Assembly: GCF_965284335.1 (NCBI RefSeq)
Contig: NZ_OZ260076.1
Strand: one strand, 5' to 3'
DNA from: Tabrizicola_A sp965284335
GTDB lineage: Bacteria; Pseudomonadota; Alphaproteobacteria; Rhodobacterales; Rhodobacteraceae
Length of the DNA stretch: 64,000 bases
The notes under the pieces were generated by a model, which saw only the letters and a program-made list of their open reading frames with translations, was not told the origin of the DNA and ran no database searches. Positions 25,239-33,705 of the stretch are shown here, in pieces. Each line of letters begins with the position of its first letter. Position 1 is the stretch's first letter. Made by a program: the position numbers and the translations under genes.

Positions 25239-25328
25239 CTTTGACCCCTTCTGTGTTGCAACAATGCGAATTTACGCCTAGAAAAACGATACAATAAGCG
25301 ATGCGAACCGCACCAGAGGAGTTTTGCC

Positions 25329-26729
25329 ATGGATACAATCTGGTCGCAGCTGAGCGTCGCGGGGGAGGGGCCTAAGTATCTCAATCTCAGCCGCGCGTTG
25401 CGGGAGGGGGTTCGGGCGGGTCTTTACCCGGAAGGTGCGCAAGTGCCGACGGTGCGTGATCTGGCTTGGGCGTTGAAGATCACACCGGGCACGGTGGCGC
25501 GGGCTTATCAGATCTTGACGCAAGAGGGGATCTTGGCCGCCACGGTGGGACGTGGCACGTTTGTCGCGGCGCGTTCGGCGCGGTTGGGGCCGACGCAGCC
25601 CTTATATACCGAACTGGATCCCAAGGTCTTGCAAGGCCGGGTTGACCTGCGCTCGCCGCAATTGCCCGAGGTGGGGCAGGGTGCCGCGATTGCCGAGGCG
25701 TTGCAGCGCATGGCGCGGTCGGTTGATGTTAATTGGCTGGCCTATCCGCGACAGAATGCCGAAGGTGCTTTGCGCCAAGCGGTCTGCGACTGGCTTAGCT
25801 TTCGCGGACTTGGCCCGCATGGGCCGCAGGATGTGATGCTGACCCATGGCGGGCAGAATGCGGTGACCTTGGTGCTGGCCTGCTGCTTGCGTGGCGATCG
25901 GCCCGTGGTCTTGACCGAAGATCTGTCCTTTCCCGGTTTCCGCTATGCCGCCCGGTTGGCCCGGGCCGAGGTTGTGGGGCTGGAGATGGACGGTGAGGGG
26001 GTCTTGCCCGATGCTTTGGAGGCCGCCTGCCGCCGTCATGGCCCGCAGGTTTTGTGCCTGACGCCTGACACGCAAAACCCCACCACCGCCCGGATGAGCG
26101 AGGCGCGCCGTTCAGAAATCGTTGAAATTGCAAGGCGTTATGATCTGCAGATCATCGAGGATGATTGCTATGCGCCCGCGATGCCCGACCTGCCCTCGTT
26201 GCGGGCCATGGCGCCAGAGCGGGTGTGGTATGTCGGTTCGGTTTCAAAGACCGTCAGTGCTGCTTTGCGCTTTGGCTATGTGATTTGCCCCACCGGTATG
26301 GGTGAGGCGGGGCGTCTGGCCGCACAGCACGGCTTTTTCGCGCTGTCGCAGCCGGTGCATGCGCTGATGTTGGATCTGTTTCAATCGGGGGCCGCCGCCG
26401 AAATTCGCCTTCGTGCGCAGCGTGAGTTGACCGAGCGGTTGCAGATGGTGGTGGATCGGCTGGCGCCGTTTGATCTGGCTTGGCAGCCGGGAATGCCCTT
26501 TGCCTGGCTGAGCCTGCCGCAGGGGTGGCGGGCCTCGACCTTTACGCGGATGGCGGAGGATGCGGGGGTTTTGGTGCGCTCTTCGGATCAGTTTGCCATG
26601 GTGCATGGCCGTGCGCCCAATGCGGTGCGCTTGGCTGTGGTGGGGGATATTTCGCGCAGTGATCTTGATGGGGCGGTGATGTCTTTGGCGGGTCTGCTGC
26701 TGCGTCCGCCAAGCGATATGGCGGTGTAA
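25329..26729 (+). CDS. MocR/PdxR-type GntR regulator with aminotransferase domain
   Basis: A 466-residue protein. Residues ~15-75 are a GntR winged helix (YPEGAQVPTVRDLAWALKI, GTVARAYQIL), and ~85 to the end is a fold-type I aminotransferase domain with the PLP lysine in GSVSKTVSAALRFGY near residue 306 and the DDCY Asp block. MocR proteins use PLP-bound ligand sensing to control nearby genes, often for pyridoxine, GABA, taurine or ectoine use. The nearest divergent gene is a DUF1127 protein, so its target is unclear. Confidence 0.92.
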   Translation: MDTIWSQLSVAGEGPKYLNLSRALREGVRAGLYPEGAQVPTVRDLAWALKITPGTVARAYQILTQEGILAATVGRGTFVAARSARLGPTQPLYTELDPKVLQGRVDLRSPQLPEVGQGAAIAEALQRMARSVDVNWLAYPRQNAEGALRQAVCDWLSFRGLGPHGPQDVMLTHGGQNAVTLVLACCLRGDRPVVLTEDLSFPGFRYAARLARAEVVGLEMDGEGVLPDALEAACRRHGPQVLCLTPDTQNPTTARMSEARRSEIVEIARRYDLQIIEDDCYAPAMPDLPSLRAMAPERVWYVGSVSKTVSAALRFGYVICPTGMGEAGRLAAQHGFFALSQPVHALMLDLFQSGAAAEIRLRAQRELTERLQMVVDRLAPFDLAWQPGMPFAWLSLPQGWRASTFTRMAEDAGVLVRSSDQFAMVHGRAPNAVRLAVVGDISRSDLDGAVMSLAGLLLRPPSDMAV

Positions 26730-26734
26730 GCCCC

Positions 26735-26789
26735 GTCGGTTTCGCGTCGGTTTCGCGTCGGTTTCGCGTCGGTTTCGCGTCGGGTTTGC
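26735..26789. repeat. 11-bp tandem repeat, five units
   Basis: Four perfect units of GTCGGTTTCGC followed by a variant GTCGGGTTTGC, starting six bases after the MocR stop codon. It is likely variable in copy number. There is no spacer structure, so it is not a CRISPR array. Confidence 0.9.
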
Positions 26790-27041
26790 GTCTGGCATCC
26801 GTCGGGTTTTTGTCGGGACAGGCGGCGCACCAGAAAAGTCCGAGTTCTAGCGGCATTCTGCCGCTTTGTGGCGGAAAAATGGCACAATGTGGCGGGAGTT
26901 TGTCACAATTGCGGGCGATTGTTGCAATCTTGTTGCGCTGGGGCGCATTTCGTCGGGCGACAAGCCGCGCCGCAGTTGACCTAAGCACCTGAAAACCTGC
27001 AAGATTCTGGTCAGAGCAGACACAAAGAGAAGGCCCGAACA
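26790..27041. other. Gene-free stretch after the tandem repeat
   Basis: Together with the repeat this makes about 310 bp without a gene. It should hold the promoter of the 27042 gene; TTGACC at about 26976 is a possible -35 but the -10 is weak. A minus-strand reading frame through the repeat is an artefact of repeat periodicity. Confidence 0.4.
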
Positions 27042-27293
27042 ATGGGACTCCAAAGCACGTTTCACGCCCCAAACGGGCGTGCTGATTTTCTTGGCTGGCG
27101 CAAGTCGCGCAGCGGGACCACGGAAATCGTTTATGATGATGGCGTGACGCGCCGCATGGTGTGGCGCGTGGCCACACCCGCGAATGAGGCGCGAATCGCT
27201 GATGCCTTGCGCGTCTCGGTGGCCAGCCTGCGGGTGCTACCCACGCTTTATGATGAGCTGAAAAAACGGGCAATCGCGATTGAGCGGGTGTAA
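27042..27293 (+). CDS. Hypothetical 83-residue protein
   Basis: Begins MGLQSTFHAPNGRADFLGWRK after GAGAAGG. It looks like a small soluble alpha/beta protein: a beta-rich first half (TTEIVYDDGVTRRMVWRVA) and a helical basic second half. No family recognised. It sits alone between the MocR gene and the polyamine transporter genes. Confidence 0.5.
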   Translation: MGLQSTFHAPNGRADFLGWRKSRSGTTEIVYDDGVTRRMVWRVATPANEARIADALRVSVASLRVLPTLYDELKKRAIAIERV

Positions 27294-27486
27294 GGCCGCG
27301 TTTTGCCTGACCCTGATCGGCGCGGTGCAAAAAATCCTGTAACCCCTTGAGCGGGCGGGCTGGACCTTTCGTTTGGCTTCGGTCAATTTGAGGTCCGGCC
27401 GTGCGATGGCCGAATTCTCTTGCCGGGCTTTGCTGCTTGGGCATAGGATTTGATCAAAATAGTATGTCGGCGTGCCAACAGGGGGC

Positions 27487-28377
27487 ATGATGAACAAGAA
27501 CGGTATACTGGCCCGGATCCGCCGATCCGAGGGGGCCAGCGGTCTGGCGATCATCTCGCCTGCCGCGTTTTATGCGATTTTGCTGCTTGCGGCGCCCTTG
27601 GCGACGGTTGTGCTGTTCTCGGTGCTGACCTCGCAAAACGGCCATATCGTTTGGGAATTCTCGCTGTCCAATTATGAGACGGTGTTCACCCATCCTGTGT
27701 ATAAAGCCATCATGCTGCGGTCTTTGACCGTGTCGATGCTGGTGACGCTGGCGACGGTGCTTTTGGCCTATCCTTTGGCCTATTACATCTCGTTCCATGT
27801 GCCGGCGCATCGCAAATCCATGTGGCTGTTTTTGGTCACGCTGCCGTTTTGGACCAGTTACATCATCCGCGTGTCGCTGTGGAGGGTGATCCTTGGCTAT
27901 AACGGGGTGATTGACTCGGCCTTGATGGATCTGGGGCTGATTGGGGAGCCGTTGAACATTCTATCCAATGGGGTTGCCTCGATTGTCATCACGCTGGCCC
28001 ATGCCTATGCGCCTTTTGCGATTTTGCCGATCTTTGTGGCCTTGGAAAAGGTGGACCGGTCGCTTTTGGAGGCGGGGCAGGATTTGGGCGAATCCAAGCT
28101 GCGGACGTTCTGGCGCGTGACCTTGCCCCTGTCGATGCCGGGGGTGATTGCGGCGGTGCTGATCGTGTTCATCCCGACCGTCGGGGATTATGTGACGCCG
28201 GAATTGATTGGCGGCGGCCGGGTGCCGATGATTGCCAATATGATTGAAAGCCAGCTGTTGAAGCAGCGCGATCAGGCGCTGGGGTCGGCCTTGTCGGTGA
28301 CGGTGATGATGATCGTAGCGGTGGTGTCGATTGTATTCCTTTTGCTGAACCGCCGGTTCCTTGGGGGGCAGAAATGA
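27487..28377 (+). CDS. Polyamine-type ABC transporter permease (PotB-like)
   Basis: A 296-residue inner-membrane permease with six hydrophobic segments. The EAA loop that docks on the ATPase is present as EAGQDLGESKLRTFWRVTLP near residue 195. The fold and gene order (PotB, PotC, PotA) match spermidine/putrescine importers, although related systems import other small cations or amino acids. ATG 27487 chosen; ATG 27490 is equivalent. It overlaps the next permease by four bases (ATGA). Confidence 0.85.
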   Translation: MMNKNGILARIRRSEGASGLAIISPAAFYAILLLAAPLATVVLFSVLTSQNGHIVWEFSLSNYETVFTHPVYKAIMLRSLTVSMLVTLATVLLAYPLAYYISFHVPAHRKSMWLFLVTLPFWTSYIIRVSLWRVILGYNGVIDSALMDLGLIGEPLNILSNGVASIVITLAHAYAPFAILPIFVALEKVDRSLLEAGQDLGESKLRTFWRVTLPLSMPGVIAAVLIVFIPTVGDYVTPELIGGGRVPMIANMIESQLLKQRDQALGSALSVTVMMIVAVVSIVFLLLNRRFLGGQK

Positions 28378-29180
28378 AATCTCCGTCCTTGCGCGTTTAT
28401 GCGATTGCCTATTTGATCTTTCTTTATGCGCCGATCATCCTGTTGCCGATGTTCGCCTTTAACGACAGCAAGGTGGTTCAGTTCCCGCTGAAAGGCTTTA
28501 CGCTGGAGTGGTTTGCCCAGATGCGGCAGGATGCTCAGCTGGCCATCGCGGTGAAAAACAGCCTGATCATCGCCTTTTCGGCGGCCACGCTGTCCACCGT
28601 TTTGGGCATCTTCGCTGCCCGGGCCTCGACCCGGTTTCGCTTTCCGGGCAAGGGGGCGATTATGGGGCTGGTGATGCTGCCCATGGTCTTGCCGGAAATC
28701 ATCGTGGCGATGTCTTTGCTGATCGTGCTGTTGGGCATGGGGGTGAAGCTGTCGCTGTTGACCATCATCATGGGCCATGTGCTGATCTGCACGCCTTTTG
28801 CGGTGGCGATCCTGTCTTCGGCCTTTCAGTCCTTGGACAAATCCTTGGAAGAGGCGGCCTATGATCTGGGCGAGACGCCGTTTTCGGCCTTTCGGTTGAT
28901 CATCCTGCCCTTGGTGCTGCCGGGGATCATTTCGTCCTTTCTGATCTGTTTTACCATCTCGATTGACGAATTCATCATCGCCAATTTCCTTGGCAGCGGT
29001 GAGGCGGTGTTGTCGGTCTATATCTTTGGCCAGTTCCGTTTCCCGGCCAAGGTTCCGTCGATGCTGGCGCTGGGGACCATTCTGGTGCTCTTGTCGATCA
29101 TTCTTCTTACCATCGCAGAATATTTCCGCCGCCGTGGCATCGCCAAGACGGGTGGCAAGGATACCGGAGGCTTCCTGTGA
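28374..29180 (+). CDS. Polyamine-type ABC transporter permease (PotC-like)
   Basis: A 268-residue permease with six membrane segments; the EAA motif is EEAAYDLGETPFSAFRLIIL near residue 160. It starts inside the preceding gene's stop and its own stop overlaps the ATPase start as GTGA. It forms the heterodimeric channel with the PotB-like subunit. Confidence 0.85.
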   Translation: MKSPSLRVYAIAYLIFLYAPIILLPMFAFNDSKVVQFPLKGFTLEWFAQMRQDAQLAIAVKNSLIIAFSAATLSTVLGIFAARASTRFRFPGKGAIMGLVMLPMVLPEIIVAMSLLIVLLGMGVKLSLLTIIMGHVLICTPFAVAILSSAFQSLDKSLEEAAYDLGETPFSAFRLIILPLVLPGIISSFLICFTISIDEFIIANFLGSGEAVLSVYIFGQFRFPAKVPSMLALGTILVLLSIILLTIAEYFRRRGIAKTGGKDTGGFL

Positions 29181-30277
29181 CGTTCTCGGCTGACAAACCC
29201 ACGATGATCGAATTCAAGGACGTCCATAAATATTATGGCGATTACCATGCCTTGCGGGGGATCAACGGCACGATCAAGGCCGGTGAGTTTTTCTCGCTTT
29301 TGGGCCCATCGGGCTGTGGCAAGACCACGCTTTTGCGCACGATTGCCGGGTTTGAGGGCATCTCCTCGGGTGCCGTGCTGATCGACGGCAAGGTGATGGA
29401 AGGGGTTCCGGCCAACGAGCGGCCGACCAATATGGTGTTCCAGTCCTATGCGATTTTTCCGCATATGTCGGTGGCCGAAAATGTGGGCTTTGGTCTGCGC
29501 AAGGATCCGCGGTCAAAGGCCGAAAAGGCGCGCGCGGTGGAAGAGGCTTTGGAAATGGTTGGCCTGAAGGGCTATGGCGCCCGGGCGGCACATGCGCTTT
29601 CGGGCGGGCAGCGCCAGCGAGTGGCGCTGGCGCGGGCGCTTATTCTGAAGCCCAAGGTTTTGCTTTTGGATGAACCACTTAGCGCGCTCGACAAGAAGAT
29701 GCGCGAGCATATGCAGGTGGAGCTGATCAAGCTGCAACGGCAGGTGGGCATCACCTTTATTCTGGTCACCCATGACCAAGAAGAGGCGCTGGTCATGTCC
29801 GACCGCATCGCGGTGATGTTTGACGGTGAAATCGCGCAGCTGGCGGATCCTGAGACGCTGTACAGACGTCCAATGTCCAGGCGGGTGGCGGATTTCATCG
29901 GTACGATGAATTTCATTCCCGCCACCGTGCTGTCAGAGGCGGGCGGCAAGGTGGAGGTGGATGCCAAGGGGCTGGGCAAGGTCACGCTTGATGCCGACAT
30001 CCAACCGCCGGTGCGGGGTGACAGCCCTGTGGTGGGCCTGCGCCCCGAGACGCTGACGCTGCTGTACGATGACCAAAAACCGACCGACCGCGAGACGGAT
30101 GGGGTGATCGACGAGGTGATCTATTTCGGCGACATGACCTATTATGACGTCTATCTTGGCGGCACCGATGTGGAGGTGCGGCTGTCGATGCGCAATGTGC
30201 CGGGCCGTCCGGTGCTGGATGTCGGAACCAAGGTGCGGGTGGCCTGGTCGCCCTCGGCGCTGGTGCTGTTCCGCTAA
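29177..30277 (+). CDS. Polyamine-type ABC transporter ATPase (PotA-like)
   Basis: A 366-residue ATPase starting at GTG. Walker A GPSGCGKTT, Q-loop VFQSYAIFPHM, signature LSGGQRQRV, Walker B LLLDEPLSALD and H-loop ILVTHDQEEA are all present, followed by a TOBE domain from ~residue 285. It energises the PotB/PotC-like channel. There is no periplasmic binding protein (PotD) gene in the operon or nearby. It runs four bases into the convergent TetR gene. Confidence 0.92.
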   Translation: MTFSADKPTMIEFKDVHKYYGDYHALRGINGTIKAGEFFSLLGPSGCGKTTLLRTIAGFEGISSGAVLIDGKVMEGVPANERPTNMVFQSYAIFPHMSVAENVGFGLRKDPRSKAEKARAVEEALEMVGLKGYGARAAHALSGGQRQRVALARALILKPKVLLLDEPLSALDKKMREHMQVELIKLQRQVGITFILVTHDQEEALVMSDRIAVMFDGEIAQLADPETLYRRPMSRRVADFIGTMNFIPATVLSEAGGKVEVDAKGLGKVTLDADIQPPVRGDSPVVGLRPETLTLLYDDQKPTDRETDGVIDEVIYFGDMTYYDVYLGGTDVEVRLSMRNVPGRPVLDVGTKVRVAWSPSALVLFR

Positions 30278-30882
30278 CGATCTGGCGACAAAAGCCCAAG
30301 ACCGCGCAGATAAATGCCGATCCCGGTTTCCAAAAGATCCTCGGGCGGGAAGGGGCTGCGGTTCTGGCCGCGCAGGAAGAGTTCCACCACGCCATGGCTC
30401 ATCGCCCAGATATGGGCGGAGAACATCGCGGCGGGGGGGCGGCGGGCCTCGGGCAATTGGGCGGCGAGCCCTGCGGCTGCGCGATCTTGCACCGATTTTG
30501 CCCGCAAGGCCACTTCGGCCACTTGGGGATGGGCGGCGAGATTCAGGCCGCTTTCAAACATCGCCATATAATGACCGGGATATTTGCGGGCAAAGGCCAG
30601 ATATGCCCGACCCGTCGCCTCAAAGGCGGCAAGGGGCGAGGGTTGGCCGCCGTTATAGGCAAATTCCATCAAAGCGGCAAAGATATCAAAGCCTTGGCGC
30701 GCGACCTCGGCTATTAGATCTTCCCGCCCGGCAAAGTGACGATAAACGGCGGCGGGGGTGACATCGGCGGTCTTTGCCGCCTCGGACAGGGTAAAGCCAT
30801 TCGGCCCCTGCGCTGCAATCAGCGTCAGGGCCGCATCCACCAGCGCTTGGCGCAGGTTGCCGTGATGATAGCCCTTTTTCAC
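30274..30882 (-). CDS. TetR-family transcriptional regulator (WHG domain type)
   Basis: A 202-residue repressor-type protein. Residues ~5-55 hold the TetR helix-turn-helix (FTLSEAAKTADVTPAAVYRHF). The C-terminal ligand domain contains the FARKYPGHYMAMFE pattern of the WHG subgroup. Its start overlaps the stop of ppk2 by four bases, so it is the last gene of a minus-strand operon, and its end overlaps potA-like. Ligand unknown. Confidence 0.88.
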   Translation of the reverse strand: MKKGYHHGNLRQALVDAALTLIAAQGPNGFTLSEAAKTADVTPAAVYRHFAGREDLIAEVARQGFDIFAALMEFAYNGGQPSPLAAFEATGRAYLAFARKYPGHYMAMFESGLNLAAHPQVAEVALRAKSVQDRAAAGLAAQLPEARRPPAAMFSAHIWAMSHGVVELFLRGQNRSPFPPEDLLETGIGIYLRGLGLLSPDR

Positions 30883-31748
30883 CTGTTGCGCAGCCCGGTG
30901 CCGCCGCAGATATTGGCGTCGATCTCGCCGATCTTGTCCATATCGCGGCCCTTGTAATCCACCGCCCGCAGCACCGTTTGCAGCGCTGCCAAACGGGCGC
31001 GTTTTTTGTCATCCGACAGGATCACGGTCCAAGGGGCATATGTGAAATCGCTGCGCGCCATGGTGTCGTCGATCGCGGCGCAATAGGCATCCCATTTTGA
31101 CAGACCGTCGATGTCGATCTGGCTCAGCTTCCATTGCTTAAGCGGGTCTTGCTCGCGGTCGAGGAAGCGTTTGAGCTGTTCGGCCTGCCCAACCTCCAGC
31201 CAGATCTTTACCAGCGTGATGCCTTCATCGACGATCATCCGTTCAAATTCAGGCAGTTGGCGGAAAAACTTCTCACGCTGTTCATCTGTGCAAAAGCCAA
31301 AGACATGCTCGATCATGGCGCGGTTATACCAAGAGCGGTCAAAGATCGCCATTTCGCCCTTGGCGGGCAGCCAATCGACATAGCGTTGGTAATACCATTG
31401 CCCGGCCTCGCGCTCTGTCGGTTTCGATAGGGCGACGACATGGGCAAAGCGGGGGTTCAGGTTTTCCCGCATCACGCCGATGGTGCCGCCTTTTCCGGCG
31501 GCATCGCGGCCCTCAAAGACCACGACCAGCCGCTGACCGCTGGCCTTCATATCGGCCTGCATCTTGACGAGTTCGATCTGCAACGCCGCCATTTGGGCGT
31601 CATAGACCTTGCCCTTCATCTCTTCGCGGTAGGGGTAATCGGGGTTCAGGATGTCATCCTTATCCGCCTTTTGGATGGCGCGGCGCAGCTTTTCGGGCGC
31701 CGTTTCGGTGAAAAAGCGGCTGATCGCGCCATCAAAGGGCAGGTCCAT
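30879..31748 (-). CDS. ppk2: Polyphosphate kinase 2
   Basis: A 289-residue single-domain class I PPK2. Walker A is FEGRDAAGKGGTI near residue 80, the lid is in the YQRYVDWLPAKGE region, and Walker B/second motif is FDRSWYNRAMIEHVFG. These enzymes use polyphosphate to phosphorylate nucleoside diphosphates. The gene lies 11 bp after metA and overlaps the TetR gene. Confidence 0.92.
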   Translation of the reverse strand: MDLPFDGAISRFFTETAPEKLRRAIQKADKDDILNPDYPYREEMKGKVYDAQMAALQIELVKMQADMKASGQRLVVVFEGRDAAGKGGTIGVMRENLNPRFAHVVALSKPTEREAGQWYYQRYVDWLPAKGEMAIFDRSWYNRAMIEHVFGFCTDEQREKFFRQLPEFERMIVDEGITLVKIWLEVGQAEQLKRFLDREQDPLKQWKLSQIDIDGLSKWDAYCAAIDDTMARSDFTYAPWTVILSDDKKRARLAALQTVLRAVDYKGRDMDKIGEIDANICGGTGLRNR

Positions 31749-31759
31749 GTGTTGCTCCC

Positions 31760-32683
31760 TTATTTGCCTATGTCATTGAGATCAAAAGGTGTTCCTTGGT
31801 AAATTTCATTCACCCAATTGCCATACAAAAGATGGGCATGGCTGCGCCAACGGTTTTTCGGCGGGTTGGCTGGGTTGTCGTCGGGGTAATAGTTTTGCGG
31901 CACATTGATGGGCGTGCCCGATGCAACGTCGCGGTCATATTCCTGTTTCAGCGTGTCGCTGTCATATTCAAAATGGTTGAAGATATAAAGCGCGCGGTAG
32001 CCCGCATCCTCAACCAGGCAGGGGCCAACCTCGGCGCTGCCCAAAAGCGTGCGCAGGCCGGGGGCGGCGTCAATTTCGGCTTGGCGTACCTCGGTCCAGC
32101 GGCTGACGGGGATGACGAAATCATCAGAAAAGCCGCGCAGATAGGGCGAGGTGGGGTTCAGGTTTTGGTGGCGGAAACAGCCAAAGGCCTTGGCCTTCAG
32201 CATGTGTTTTTGCACGCCGTGAAAATGATAGATCATCGCCATGCCGCCCCAGCAAACGCCAAAGGTGGAATGCACATGGGTCTGGGTCCAATCCATCACG
32301 CGGCGGAGTTCGTCCCAATAGGTCACCTCCTCAAACGGCAGGTGTTCGATGGGCGCGCCGGTGATGATGAGGCCGTCAAACTTTTCTCCCGAGGCTTCGA
32401 CCTCGGCAAAGGGGCGGTAAAAGGTTTCCATATGTTCGGCGGCGGTGTTGCGGGTTTGATGCTCGCTCATGCGGATGAGCGAGAGGTCAATCTGCAAGGG
32501 CGTGGCGCCGATCAGCCGGGCAAATTGGTTTTCGGTCTGGATCTTTTTCGGCATCAGATTGAGCAGGCCAATCCGCAGGGGGCGGATGTCTTGCTGTGCG
32601 GCCCGGTCCGGCGACATGACCATGACACCTTCGTTCCGAAGAACGTCAAAGGCGGGCAGGGTTTCTGGCAGGGTGATGGGCAT
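31760..32683 (-). CDS. metA: Homoserine O-acetyltransferase (MetA family)
   Basis: A 307-residue enzyme acylating homoserine in methionine synthesis. Catalytic Cys144 is in FGVCWGG, and His/Glu in FNHFEYD. At the position equivalent to residue 111 of the family, it has Glu (TGAPIEHLPF) where E. coli has Gly, and Glu at this site is associated with acetyl-CoA rather than succinyl-CoA use. Many annotations will still call it succinyltransferase. Only 28 bp separate it from the upstream ATPase gene, leaving no room for a leader riboswitch. Confidence 0.92.
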   Translation of the reverse strand: MPITLPETLPAFDVLRNEGVMVMSPDRAAQQDIRPLRIGLLNLMPKKIQTENQFARLIGATPLQIDLSLIRMSEHQTRNTAAEHMETFYRPFAEVEASGEKFDGLIITGAPIEHLPFEEVTYWDELRRVMDWTQTHVHSTFGVCWGGMAMIYHFHGVQKHMLKAKAFGCFRHQNLNPTSPYLRGFSDDFVIPVSRWTEVRQAEIDAAPGLRTLLGSAEVGPCLVEDAGYRALYIFNHFEYDSDTLKQEYDRDVASGTPINVPQNYYPDDNPANPPKNRWRSHAHLLYGNWVNEIYQGTPFDLNDIGK

Positions 32684-32711
32684 GGAAGGAACCTTGAAGG
32701 ATTATAATAGG

Positions 32712-33581
32712 TTAGGTTGCCGAGGCGCGCCGATCAAGGGCGCGGGCGATCAGCGTGTCAAAAGCGGCCGGGGTGGTGACGGCGACCACCTCTTCGGCGG
32801 TGACGGTGACGCCCCAGCGCGCCATGGCGGCATAGCGGGGCTGGCGACTGTCCAAAAGCCGGGCATAGCCAAAGCGCAGGAAAGCGTCGGGGTCGGCGGT
32901 TTCGGCGGTGAGGCCGGTTTGAGACAGATAATCGGCCCAGACCGTCAGCAGGAAATCCGGACGGTAATACATGGGCTTTGGCGCGCGATCGAAGCGGCGG
33001 CACAGCTCATCGCGATGCGCGTCAGAGCCTTTGATCCAGATCGGCAAGAGATGGTTTGACACCTCTGTCATCACCGGATCGGCGGGGTTTTCGGCATCGA
33101 CCACCTCGCAGATCGAGCCGGAGGTGTCGCAGACGAAGTGATTGTATCCATACAAATCCTGCGCCCGGTCGATAAAGCGGGTGGTGTCCAGCATCGCGGC
33201 CACTTCGGCCTGGCCGTGCTGTGCCTGACGGCGCTGGTATTCGCCAAAGGCCAAGCCGCCCTTGGCCGCATCGCCGGGCTTGCCGAGATAGGTGGAGAGG
33301 GGGGCGAGATTGTCGAAGGTGATGTTGGAGGTGATATAAACCGAATCCGACATCAAGAGTTCCCGCAGAAGCGGGACTTTCATCGCCTCGCGTTTGAAAT
33401 TGTCCGAGATATATTCGCCCATATAGCGCGTGCCGATGCGGTAATCGACCGAGTAGTGAAACCAATCGCCCGCGTCGCGCAGCATGTTGGACAGGGTGGT
33501 TTTGCCAAGCCCCGACATGCCAAAGAGCATCACCCGCTTGTGCGGGGCGGCCAAGAAAGCCTGTCCATCGGGGTAATACAT
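32712..33581 (-). CDS. P-loop ATPase of unknown function, upstream of metA
   Basis: A 289-residue soluble protein with a Walker A MLFGMSGLGKTTLSNML at residues ~18-34. A Walker B-type region HFVCDTSGSICEV occurs near residue 150. The remainder is alpha-helical and not similar to a family I can name. It opens the minus-strand run ATPase-metA-ppk2-tetR. Possible roles include a nucleotide-kinase-like or regulatory ATPase; the substrate is unknown. Confidence 0.7.
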   Translation of the reverse strand: MYYPDGQAFLAAPHKRVMLFGMSGLGKTTLSNMLRDAGDWFHYSVDYRIGTRYMGEYISDNFKREAMKVPLLRELLMSDSVYITSNITFDNLAPLSTYLGKPGDAAKGGLAFGEYQRRQAQHGQAEVAAMLDTTRFIDRAQDLYGYNHFVCDTSGSICEVVDAENPADPVMTEVSNHLLPIWIKGSDAHRDELCRRFDRAPKPMYYRPDFLLTVWADYLSQTGLTAETADPDAFLRFGYARLLDSRQPRYAAMARWGVTVTAEEVVAVTTPAAFDTLIARALDRRASAT

Positions 33582-33649
33582 CGCGCGGTCTCCTGTCGGC
33601 CCATGGGCATGGGTTTAACGCGGGCCCGTGCCAAGTTCACGCGGAAAAT

Positions 33650-33685
33650 AAACGCCCCGCAAAGGCCGGGGCCATGCGGGGCGTT
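33650..33685 (-). terminator. Terminator of the FadL-type porin gene
   Basis: Read on the minus strand, AACGCCCCGCA pairs with TGCGGGGCGTT around a GC-rich loop and is followed by TATTTT. Confidence 0.85.
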
Positions 33686-33705
33686 TGGGTTCGAAAGGGC
33701 AGGTG

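Noticed and set aside
24992..25297. Plus-strand ATG frame after the rpsI terminator
   Set aside because: It has a plausible Shine-Dalgarno but runs opposite to the conserved DUF1127 gene and encodes no recognisable protein.
26735..26789. Possible CRISPR array
   Set aside because: Units are directly adjacent with no spacers and no cas genes are in the window.
26542..27444. Minus-strand frame through the 11-bp tandem repeat
   Set aside because: The Arg/Lys/Asp-rich repeats come from the DNA repeat reading through; no start signal or domain.
32684..32711. SAM-II (metA) riboswitch upstream of metA
   Set aside because: Only 28 bp lie between the upstream gene's stop and metA, too short for the aptamer, and no matching pseudoknot is visible.
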